A stretch of DNA of 64,000 bases from Nitrobacter sp035546855 (GTDB lineage Bacteria; Pseudomonadota; Alphaproteobacteria; Rhizobiales; Xanthobacteraceae): contig DASZVY010000040.1 of assembly GCA_035546855.1 (NCBI GenBank), positions 71,939-135,938 on the forward strand, written 5' to 3'. How positions within the stretch are numbered: the first letter of the stretch is position 1; each line of letters begins with the position of its first letter. Shown here piece by piece: positions 8,254-15,323 of this stretch. The notes under the pieces were generated by a model. The model had not been told where the DNA came from and did no database searches. It was given only the letters and a program-made list of their open reading frames with translations. The position numbers were made by a program, and so were the translations under genes.

Positions 8254-10133
8254 TCGGCTGTCTCGATATGCGATGCCAGCACGGCGGGTTTGGTCGATGC
8301 GCCACGGCGCGCCTGAACGGCCTCGATCATGCCGACGATCCCCTTGGGGAATGCGACCGCGATCAGGACGATGACGGCACCGAGCACCAGCTTCGACAGG
8401 TCGGTCTGGCTGACCAGCCAGATGTTCAGCGCCTTGTAGACGATCGCGCCGACGACCGCGCCCGAAACGGTTTCAACGCCGCCGAGCAGCACCATCACCA
8501 GCGCGTCGACCGAAAGCGAGATGCCGACGGTGTCCGGAAACACGCTGCCCTTCAGGTACGCGAACAGCGCGCCGGCGATGCCGGCCGCGGTGCCGGCGAT
8601 GACGAAGGCGGTCCACTGGATGCGCTTGCTGTCGATGCCGATGGCTTCGCTGCGCAACCCGGAATCGCGCGTGGCGCGCAGCGCGTAGCCAAACGGCGAA
8701 AACGTCATGATCCGCAACGCGGCCACCACGAGAACGGCGATGCCGAGCGAGAGCCAGTAGAACGCGGACGCGCCCGACGCCCAGGCCGCCGGCCAGACGC
8801 CGAGGATTCCGTTGTCGCCCCCGGTGACGCTGACCCACTGGAAGGCGATCGACCAGACGATCTGCGCGAAAGCCAGCGTCAGCATTGCGAAATAGACGCC
8901 GGAGAGCTGCACGGCGAAGAAGCCGAACACGGCGGCGCCGAGCAGACCGAGCAGCGGCCCGAGCAGAAGGCAGGCGATCATCGGCAACCCGGCCATCTTG
9001 GCGAGGAAGGCGACGCCATAGGCACCCAATCCGAAATACGCAGCGTGGCCGAACGAAGCGAGGCCGCCGACCGACATCAGGAAATGCAAGCTCACCGCGA
9101 AGATGACGAAGATCGTGATCTCGGACGCGACGGTCAGCGCATAGGTGCCGCCGAACAGCGGCAGCGCCGCCGCCGCGATCAGCACGCCGATCATCGCAAG
9201 ACGCTCGCCACCCGTCAGCGGGCGCCAGGGCCGCACGGTCAGGCCCGGCGTCTTGCGGGCCGGCGCTTCCGGCTTGCCGAACAGCCCCCACGGGCGGACG
9301 ATCAACACGACCGCCATGACGAGGAAGACGAGAATGATGGAAATCTTCGGAAAGATCAGGATGCCGAAGGCGTTGAGCTCGGACACCAGCACGGCCGCGA
9401 CGAACGCGCCGATGATGCTGCCGAGACCGCCGATCACCACCACCACGAACACGTCGACGATGATGTTGAGGTCCATGGCGTGGTTCGCCGCATCGCGCGG
9501 AATCTGCAGCGCGCCGCCGAACGCCGCAAGAAAAACGCCGAGCGCGAACACGCTGGTGAACAGCCACTTCTGATTGACCCCGAGCGCCGCCACCATGTCG
9601 CGGTCCTGCGTCGCCGCCCGCACCAGCACGCCCCACCGCGTCCGCCGAAACAGCAGCCACAACGCGCCGAGGACGACCGGGCTGAGCACGATCAGGAACA
9701 GGTCATAGGACGGCACCTGCTGGCCGAAAAAATCGACGGCTCCGCGAAATCCCGGCGCGCGCGGGCCGAGCAGATCATCCGGGCCCCAGATCAGGACGAC
9801 GATGTCCTCGATCATCAAGGTCAGGCCGAAGGTCGCCAGCAACTGGAACAGTTCAGGCGACCGGTAGATCCGCCGCAACAGGATCATCTCGATAAGAACG
9901 CCGACCATCGCGACCGCGAGCGACGCCAGCACGATGCCGCCCCAGAAGCCGACGACGCCGGACAGGCGCGCGGTCAGCGTATAGGCGATATAAGCGCCCA
10001 GCATGTAGAACGCGCCGTGGGCGAAATTGACGATGCGCGTCACGCCAAAGATGATCGACAGGCCCGACGCCACCAGGAACAGCGAGGCCGCGCTGGCAAG
10101 GCCGGTCAGGAACTGGGCAACGTAAAAAGCCAT
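8250..10133 (-). CDS. Fused LivH-LivM permease of a branched-chain-type ABC transporter (locus 1)
   Basis: A 627-residue membrane protein. The first half (about 1-290) is a LivH domain (ARIVNFAHGAFYMLGAY-like segment, GGLGSIIGAF), and the second half (about 320-610) is a LivM domain (SFGHAAYFGLGAYG, GGDNGILG, RDSGLRSEAIGI). In most operons these are separate genes; fused forms are known. The fusion removes the need for two permease genes and gives the full set of transmembrane segments in one chain. The start ATG at 10133 follows the hairpin at 10159-10182. Confidence 0.9.
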   Translation of the reverse strand: MAFYVAQFLTGLASAASLFLVASGLSIIFGVTRIVNFAHGAFYMLGAYIAYTLTARLSGVVGFWGGIVLASLAVAMVGVLIEMILLRRIYRSPELFQLLATFGLTLMIEDIVVLIWGPDDLLGPRAPGFRGAVDFFGQQVPSYDLFLIVLSPVVLGALWLLFRRTRWGVLVRAATQDRDMVAALGVNQKWLFTSVFALGVFLAAFGGALQIPRDAANHAMDLNIIVDVFVVVVIGGLGSIIGAFVAAVLVSELNAFGILIFPKISIILVFLVMAVVLIVRPWGLFGKPEAPARKTPGLTVRPWRPLTGGERLAMIGVLIAAAALPLFGGTYALTVASEITIFVIFAVSLHFLMSVGGLASFGHAAYFGLGAYGVAFLAKMAGLPMIACLLLGPLLGLLGAAVFGFFAVQLSGVYFAMLTLAFAQIVWSIAFQWVSVTGGDNGILGVWPAAWASGASAFYWLSLGIAVLVVAALRIMTFSPFGYALRATRDSGLRSEAIGIDSKRIQWTAFVIAGTAAGIAGALFAYLKGSVFPDTVGISLSVDALVMVLLGGVETVSGAVVGAIVYKALNIWLVSQTDLSKLVLGAVIVLIAVAFPKGIVGMIEAVQARRGASTKPAVLASHIETAE

Positions 10134-10150
10134 CTGCGATCCGCGCTTGG

Positions 10151-10182
10151 ATAAAAGACCGCGGGCGCTCGCGCACCCGCGG
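10151..10182 (-). terminator. Hairpin with T-rich tail between binding protein and permease genes; attenuator
   Basis: On the minus strand, a CCGCGGG/CCCGCGG stem with a CG-rich loop is followed by TCTTTTA. It lies 9-41 bp past the binding-protein stop and just before livHM. Partial termination here would keep the binding protein more abundant than the permease, a common arrangement. Confidence 0.65.
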
Positions 10183-10191
10183 CCGCCACGA

Positions 10192-11409
10192 TCAGTCCTT
10201 CGGACGAAGCTTTTCGACCTCGGCGTCGCTCGGCAGGTAATCCTTGCCGTTGCGATAGACGGAATCGACCATCACGCCCTTGCCGTCCTTGAGCGCGGTC
10301 TTGCCCACGAACGCGCCGAGGGTCGACTGGTGGTCGATCTTCCGGAAGGTGATCTCGCCGAACGGAGACGCCAGTTGGATGCCCTCGGCGGCGGCGATCA
10401 TCTTGCCCGTGTCGGTCGATTTCGCCTTGGCGATGATCGCCGCAGCGGCCTTCATCGTCTCATAGCCGACGATCGAGCCGAGCCGCGGATAATCGTTGTA
10501 TTTCGACTGATAGGCCTTGAGGAACGCCGCGTGCTCCGGCGTCTTGATGTCATACCAGGGATAGCCGGTGACGATCCAGCCGGTCGGCGCCTCGTCCTTC
10601 AACGCATCGAGATATTCGGGCTCGCCAGTGAGGAAGCTCACCACCGAACGGTTCTTGAACAGCCCGCGGGTGTTGCCTTCGCGCACGAACTTCACGAGGT
10701 CGGGACCGAACTCGACGTTCAGAATCGCATCGGGCTGCGCATTCGCCAGCGCCTGCACCACCGGGCCGGCATCGATCTTGCCGAGCGGCGGCCACTGCGC
10801 CTCGACCCACTGGATGTCCGGGCGCTTCGCGGACAACAGCTTCTTGAAGACGCCGACCGCCGACTGGCCGTATTCGTAATTCGGCGCGACCGTCGCCCAC
10901 TTCTTGGCCGGCAGCTTCGCGGCCTCTTCCACCAGCATCGCCGCCTGCATGTAGTTCGATGGGCGCAGACGGAAAGTGTATTTATTGCCCTTCTCCCAGG
11001 TGATCGCGTCGGTCAGAGGCTCGGAGGCCAGGAAGAACACCTTCTTCTGCTTGGCGAAGTCGCTGACCGCGAGGCCGATGTTCGACAGGAATGTGCCGGT
11101 CAGCATCACCACGCCTTCCTTCGAAACCAGTTCGTTGGCGGCGGTCTGCGCTTCCGCCGGCTTGCCGGCGTCATCCTTGGAGATGACGACGATCTTCTTG
11201 CCGTCGACGCCGCCGGCGGCGTTGATCTCCTCGAACGCGAGTTGCCAGCCCTTGCGGTATGGCTCGGTGAAGGACGGCAGCAGCGAATAGCTGTTGATCT
11301 CGCCGATCTTGATCTCGCCTTGCGCCCACGCGCCCGTGGCCATGCAACCGAGCACGGCGCCGAGCGCCACACCCATCAGGCCTTTCACGAACAAGTTGTC
11401 GTCTCGCAT
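10192..11409 (-). CDS. Periplasmic binding protein of branched-chain-type ABC transporter (locus 1; LivK/urea-amide family)
   Basis: A 405-residue type I periplasmic binding protein. The ATG at 11409 was chosen because GGAGG lies 6 nt upstream and a clear signal peptide follows (hydrophobic LMGVALGAVLGCM, cleavage after ATGAWA). An upstream start would add 27 residues of non-signal sequence. The mature protein starts QGEIKIGEINSYS and has INAAGGVDGKKI and ANELVSKEGV blocks typical of the family. The position after hnr/UPF0280/DUF1185 suggests a nicotinate-type or other aromatic acid ligand. In the 111-bp gap upstream, two small stems (GAGAGC/GCTCTC at 11430-11446 and CTGTCC/GGACAG at 11465-11484) may be leader structures. 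Confidence 0.88.
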   Translation of the reverse strand: MRDDNLFVKGLMGVALGAVLGCMATGAWAQGEIKIGEINSYSLLPSFTEPYRKGWQLAFEEINAAGGVDGKKIVVISKDDAGKPAEAQTAANELVSKEGVVMLTGTFLSNIGLAVSDFAKQKKVFFLASEPLTDAITWEKGNKYTFRLRPSNYMQAAMLVEEAAKLPAKKWATVAPNYEYGQSAVGVFKKLLSAKRPDIQWVEAQWPPLGKIDAGPVVQALANAQPDAILNVEFGPDLVKFVREGNTRGLFKNRSVVSFLTGEPEYLDALKDEAPTGWIVTGYPWYDIKTPEHAAFLKAYQSKYNDYPRLGSIVGYETMKAAAAIIAKAKSTDTGKMIAAAEGIQLASPFGEITFRKIDHQSTLGAFVGKTALKDGKGVMVDSVYRNGKDYLPSDAEVEKLRPKD

Positions 11410-11520
11410 CCCGTACCTCCAATGTTGACGAGAGCTTTGCGCTCTCCTGTCGGAACTTCCTATCCTGTCCTCTTTACGGGACAGTGTCATTTGCCGCCAC
11501 TGCGGAGCGTGACAGCGACG

Positions 11521-12105
11521 CTAGCGCAGCCCGTCCTCGCCCTTGATCTCGGCGACCGAGAGACCGCCGACCCGCGCCAGCGGACGGCCGCTGTCCGTCA
11601 CCGCGACCGCCACCATGATCTCGTCGGCGCGCGGCGCGTCGTTGATCTGCACCTCCATGCCGTCGAAGTGACTGCGCACGAAAGCCGCGTCCTTATGCCC
11701 GAGCGGAATATCGAGACTCGTTCCCATGCCGCCGCGCTTCTTCGAGGACGGGATCAGTGCCGCGCCCTTGCTCAAGACCTTTCGCACCGGCGTTCCCATC
11801 TTGGGATGCAAGATCGCTGCCGCGTGCTCGAGTTCGCCGTTTTCACCGACGGCCGCCGCCTTGCCATAGCTGTGCGCCTTGCCGCCGTCGATGCCGAGCG
11901 CGGCAACGGCCTTTTTGGCGAGCAGATCGCCCAGTTCCTCGCCAATGGCGATCAGCGGCGCGAGGTCTTCGACGTAACGGCCCGCGAAGGGGTTCTCGAT
12001 CACGGCGATCGCCGCGGCGCGACGCGTCGGCGGCGCGACATCGCGGCCTGCCTCCATCCGGGTTTCCTCGACCACGGTCACGATCTTGCGGATCACGGCA
12101 CTCAT
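11521..12105 (-). CDS. DUF1185 / 'amino acid synthesis' family protein (AA_synth), function unknown
   Basis: A 194-residue protein of the DUF1185 family (KIVTVVEETRMEAGR, NPFAGRYVEDLAPLI, AHSYGKAAAVGENGELEHAAAILHPKMG, KRGGMGTSLDIPLGHKDAAFVRSHFDGMEV). The family name is historic; its reaction is not established. The ATG at 12105 is preceded by AGGGAG, while a TTG at 12129 would overlap the UPF0280 stop. It lies 20 bp after UPF0280 in the operon that begins with 6-hydroxynicotinate reductase. A role in handling a ring-opened or lactam intermediate is a guess. Conserved His, Lys and Ser in its central block look catalytic. Confidence 0.8.
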   Translation of the reverse strand: MSAVIRKIVTVVEETRMEAGRDVAPPTRRAAAIAVIENPFAGRYVEDLAPLIAIGEELGDLLAKKAVAALGIDGGKAHSYGKAAAVGENGELEHAAAILHPKMGTPVRKVLSKGAALIPSSKKRGGMGTSLDIPLGHKDAAFVRSHFDGMEVQINDAPRADEIMVAVAVTDSGRPLARVGGLSVAEIKGEDGLR

Positions 12106-12125
12106 CGCCAACGCTCCCTGCTCAT

Positions 12126-13037
12126 TCAAGCATCCATTGTTTCACGCGCGCGCATCGCTTGCACATGACGCTTTGCCGCGAGCGGCGCATCGTTGCCGGG
12201 CACGACGACGCGCGTCCCGCCCTGCACATGCAGCGCCGCGCCCGCAATCAGTCCGACCGCCAGCAATCGCTGCGCCTGCGCCGCGCCGGCCTCCAAAGCC
12301 TCGGCGATGGCGGCCTGCGACAACGCACCGACCGCGCGGGTGACGCGGCGGTCGCCGAGATCGCTGTCGGGCTGCAGTTCGTTCGCCGGCGCCCGGAGGA
12401 TCGCCGGATGGCCAGGCAAATCGACCGCGTTGGCGACAACCGTCGCCGCCGCATCCGCCTGTGCGGCGGTCGCCGCAAGGATCGTGACGGCGTCCGCAAT
12501 CCCCAATGAGAAGCTGCGCCCGCGCCAACCGCTGGTGGCGACGCCGCGCGCCGGATCGTCGGCACGAAGCACCGCCTTGCCGAACAGGCCCGGCCGGTCC
12601 GGACGATCCACCAGGCCGAGCGCGAAGCGCTCGCCCCGCGCAAGGTACAGCGCGATGTCACCGCCATTGTTGACATAGGCGCGGGACAAGATGCTGACCC
12701 GGGTCATCGCAGCGAGGATTTCCTCGGCCACCGCGCCCGCCACCGCCGCCATCGGCGTGATGAACGTCTCCGCGCAGAACGGCGCGACCGCCGCATGCAT
12801 GCGGCGCGCGACCTCGCCCTGAAGCACGCAGCGATTCGGCTGCGCCGGTCGCCGCAACTCGGACAACTCGACGCATAATTCATCGAGCAGGCCGGTGAAT
12901 CGCTGCACCGCCGCCGCATAGGCCGCGCGGACATCCGCCTCGTTGCCGTGCGCCTCCACGATCAGGTCGATCGGGCCATCCTGCAGATGCAACCGCCTGC
13001 CATCACCCAGAAATGCGACCTGCGGCGCGCGTGTCAT
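12126..13037 (-). CDS. UPF0280 protein with ApbE-like flavin-transferase motifs
   Basis: A 303-residue UPF0280 protein. Its motifs can be read as those of ApbE (FAD:protein FMN transferase): YVNNGGDIAL (121-130) for the ApbE GGD strand, GVATSG (165-170), and ADAVTILAAT followed by ADAAATVVANAV (about 194-205), which matches the Mg-binding ADA.AT segment of ApbE. No signal peptide or lipobox is present, so it should act in the cytoplasm. Its ATG overlaps the stop of the 6-hydroxynicotinate reductase gene (ATGA). Since the E. barkeri reductase carries a covalently attached flavin, this protein is a strong candidate for the enzyme that attaches it. The family assignment is solid; the function is inference. 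Confidence 0.82.
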   Translation of the reverse strand: MTRAPQVAFLGDGRRLHLQDGPIDLIVEAHGNEADVRAAYAAAVQRFTGLLDELCVELSELRRPAQPNRCVLQGEVARRMHAAVAPFCAETFITPMAAVAGAVAEEILAAMTRVSILSRAYVNNGGDIALYLARGERFALGLVDRPDRPGLFGKAVLRADDPARGVATSGWRGRSFSLGIADAVTILAATAAQADAAATVVANAVDLPGHPAILRAPANELQPDSDLGDRRVTRAVGALSQAAIAEALEAGAAQAQRLLAVGLIAGAALHVQGGTRVVVPGNDAPLAAKRHVQAMRARETMDA

Positions 13038-14503
13038 GACCGCGCTCCCGGCCAGACCGGAGACGGCGGAGGCTGCCGGACCTCGGTATTGTTCCGCAAT
13101 GACGCCAGCGGCCGCACATAATCCATGTGGCCGCCGAGCGCGGCATAATCCGAGAGCCGCAACGTGAATTCGATCGGCGCCACCAGCGCCGGCGTCGGAA
13201 CGTAGCCGAACGCGCCTTCGGGTAGCCGCGTGACGTCGACCATGAACGTAATGCCGCCACCTGGCCAGACGTACACCGGCGCGCCGCCGCAAGTGACCCG
13301 CGTCAGGGCTTCCTTCACCGAGCGGGTCAGACGGACGGGATTGTCGGTGACGCCCGCGCGCAGCGATCCGCCTGCGCCACCCATGAACAGCACGGTGCAC
13401 AGCGCCGGCTCGCAATTCTCCTGGATGCGCTCCACCGAGAGCTTCAGGTCCATCGGCATCGTCGTCTCGACGGGTCGCAGCGCCTCGTCGAGTTCGAAAT
13501 AGGCGGCGTGTTCGCCGGTGGTCGAGACCATCAGCATGCGCAGGCCGGGCCGCGCCTCCTTCGGGTTGAACGGCCCAAGGATCGACAGCGGATCGGAAAT
13601 GCTGGTACCGCCCCAGCCGGTGCCCGGCTCGGCCACCTGGAAATAGCGGCCTGGCGTCGAGCGCCGGCCCTTCATCTTGAGGCCGGTATCGGGAATGTCG
13701 AGCAGCTTGCCGGCCTGATGCTCGGAGAGGACGCCGGTGATGTGATCGTCGACCACCACCACCTCGTCGACCTTGCCGTGCCATTGCTTGGCGAACATGC
13801 CGATGGTAGCCGAACCGCAGCCGACGCGCATGCGCTCTTCCGGCACGCCGTTGACGACCGGCGGGCGTCCCGCCTGCACCACCACGCTCGCCCCGCCGTC
13901 GATGGTCATCTCGACCGCCTTGCGGTTCGACAAGTCCATCAAGGCGTCGCAGGTGACACGGCCTTCCTTCTTCGATCCGCCGGTCAGATGATGCACGCCG
14001 CCGAGCGACAGCATCTGCGAGCCGTATTCGCCTGTGGTGACATGGCCGACCGCCTCGCCTTCGACGCGCACCGTCGCGGTCTCCGGGCCGAGGAAACGGT
14101 CGGTGTCGATCTTCACCTTGACGCCGCAGTAACTGAAGATTCCTTCGGTCACGACCGTAACCATGTCGACGCCGTCGACTTCGGACGACACGATGAACGG
14201 CGCCGGCTTGTAATCCGGATACGTCGTTCCCGCGCCGATGGCGGTGACGAACAGACCCGGCTCGCGCACCAGCTTGCCGTCCCAGTCGCCGCCCGCCTGG
14301 AACGGCACAAGCCGGCCACCGTGGGAAACCGTGCGTTCGAGCACGATATGCGGATCGACGCGAACCAGCTCGCCGTCGCGATTGGCATAGCGATCGCAAG
14401 CCCCGGCTGCGCCGGGCTTGATGTAACACATCACCGGACAGGCATCGCATCGGATCTTGTCCGCGTTGCCTGCGGCGGCAATTGGAGCGGCATCGTCCAG
14501 CAT
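13034..14503 (-). CDS. 6-hydroxynicotinate reductase
   Basis: A 489-residue homologue of the reductase that converts 6-hydroxynicotinate to 1,4,5,6-tetrahydro-6-oxonicotinate. The N-terminus has an Fe-S motif with Cys19, Cys22, Cys26 and Cys36 (CDACPVMC...GACDRYAN); further cysteines at 126, 185 and 229 may serve more clusters. GCGSAT (228-233) resembles the ApbE target motif (D-G-x-S/T-x-A-T) at four positions but lacks the leading Asp. The purified E. barkeri enzyme has covalent flavin, one [2Fe-2S] and two [4Fe-4S] clusters. It heads an apparent operon running to the MarR gene at 6228 and is divergent from nicAB. The ferredoxin-type donor is not in the window. Confidence 0.82.
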   Translation of the reverse strand: MLDDAAPIAAAGNADKIRCDACPVMCYIKPGAAGACDRYANRDGELVRVDPHIVLERTVSHGGRLVPFQAGGDWDGKLVREPGLFVTAIGAGTTYPDYKPAPFIVSSEVDGVDMVTVVTEGIFSYCGVKVKIDTDRFLGPETATVRVEGEAVGHVTTGEYGSQMLSLGGVHHLTGGSKKEGRVTCDALMDLSNRKAVEMTIDGGASVVVQAGRPPVVNGVPEERMRVGCGSATIGMFAKQWHGKVDEVVVVDDHITGVLSEHQAGKLLDIPDTGLKMKGRRSTPGRYFQVAEPGTGWGGTSISDPLSILGPFNPKEARPGLRMLMVSTTGEHAAYFELDEALRPVETTMPMDLKLSVERIQENCEPALCTVLFMGGAGGSLRAGVTDNPVRLTRSVKEALTRVTCGGAPVYVWPGGGITFMVDVTRLPEGAFGYVPTPALVAPIEFTLRLSDYAALGGHMDYVRPLASLRNNTEVRQPPPSPVWPGARS

Positions 14504-14615
14504 GAGACGTCTCGCGGCAGCGGATGCAATCAGCTATCGAACCGCGATTTGACCGAAGGATGACGGCGATGCACGCTGCACCGATGATATCCGACGGTCT
14601 CGCGATCCCATTTCA

Positions 14616-14782
14616 TTCGTACACGAACGATGCGCGCCGGGATGCGGACTGTCAAGCGGCACCGTTGGTCGAACCGTGCTATTGCCGGATATTAGTTCAG
14701 TTGCCTGCTCCCATTGAACATAAATCGTGCAGCGCAACAAGCAGGCGGGGCCGCCTCCGCCTTGCACGTTTGTATACAAACG
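14616..14782. promoter_or_regulatory. Divergent nicA/hnr control region with two TTYGTAYACRAAC palindromes
   Basis: The 334-bp gap 14504-14837 has no gene. It holds two related sites: TTCGTACACGAAC at 14616-14628 and TTTGTATACAAAC at 14769-14781; the latter extends to a perfect 16-bp palindrome CGTTTGTATACAAACG (14767-14782). They are about 110 bp from hnr and 56 bp from nicA, as if one served each promoter. A third related site lies upstream of the enamidase (3652-3687). The binder may be the MarR protein at 6228-6713; a GntR protein is an alternative because TCGTACACGA fits TNGTNNACNA. Confidence 0.65.
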
Positions 14783-14837
14783 GTATCGTTCGAGAACTTC
14801 ACCAGCGTTTTGCAATGCAGCAGAGCCGACCGCGACG

Positions 14838-15323
14838 ATGAGCCCGCTACAAACCATCCGCCTCACCGTCAACGGCGCGGCCCGCGATGTCACCGCCGCG
14901 CCCGAGACCTCCCTGCTCTATATCCTGCGCAACGATCTCGAATTGAACGGACCGAAATTCGGCTGCGGTCTCGGCGAGTGCGGCGCGTGCACCGTCATTA
15001 TCGACGGGACAGCGGCGCGCTCCTGCGTCGTTCCGGTAGGCGGCTGCGTCGCGCGCGACATCGTGACGCTCGAAGGCCTGGGAACGCGCGAGCGTCCCGA
15101 TCCGGTGCAGCACGCCTTCATCGCCGAGCAGGCTGCTCAGTGCGGCTACTGTCTCAACGGCATGATCATGACCACCAAGGCGCTGCTGATGCGCAAGCCT
15201 GACGCGTCAGAGGCCGAAATTCGAGAGGCTCTGAAATACAACCTCTGCCGCTGCGGCGCACATGTCGAAATCCTGCGCGCGGCGATGCGGGCCGCCGGTC
15301 ACAGCCTGCCGGAGCAGGAGTGA
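14838..15323 (+). CDS. nicA: Nicotinate dehydrogenase small subunit, 2x[2Fe-2S] (NicA-like)
   Basis: A 161-residue xanthine-oxidase-family iron-sulfur subunit. The plant-type [2Fe-2S] motif CGLGECGACTVIIDG with a later Cys, and the second cluster motif CGYCLNGM...NLCRCG, are complete. The ATG at 14838 begins MSPLQTIRLTVNG, the usual N-terminus. It passes electrons from the molybdenum subunit to the c-type hemes of NicB. The stop overlaps the nicB ATG by one base (TGATG). P. putida NicA is of the same size and type. The substrate nicotinate is supported by the neighbouring hnr, enamidase and pncB genes, but isoquinoline- or aldehyde-type relatives share this architecture. Confidence 0.85.
   Translation: MSPLQTIRLTVNGAARDVTAAPETSLLYILRNDLELNGPKFGCGLGECGACTVIIDGTAARSCVVPVGGCVARDIVTLEGLGTRERPDPVQHAFIAEQAAQCGYCLNGMIMTTKALLMRKPDASEAEIREALKYNLCRCGAHVEILRAAMRAAGHSLPEQE

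Noticed and set aside
8241..10154. A 637-codon plus-strand frame opposite livHM
   Set aside because: Extremely Arg/Asp/Glu/Gln-rich antisense reading of a high-GC membrane-protein gene; livHM on the other strand has clear family motifs.
12126..14450. A 774-codon open frame on the minus strand
   Set aside because: Only its last 303 codons (from ATG 13037) are UPF0280. The upstream part is an out-of-frame shadow of the 6-hydroxynicotinate reductase gene with a low-complexity Arg/Ala-rich translation.
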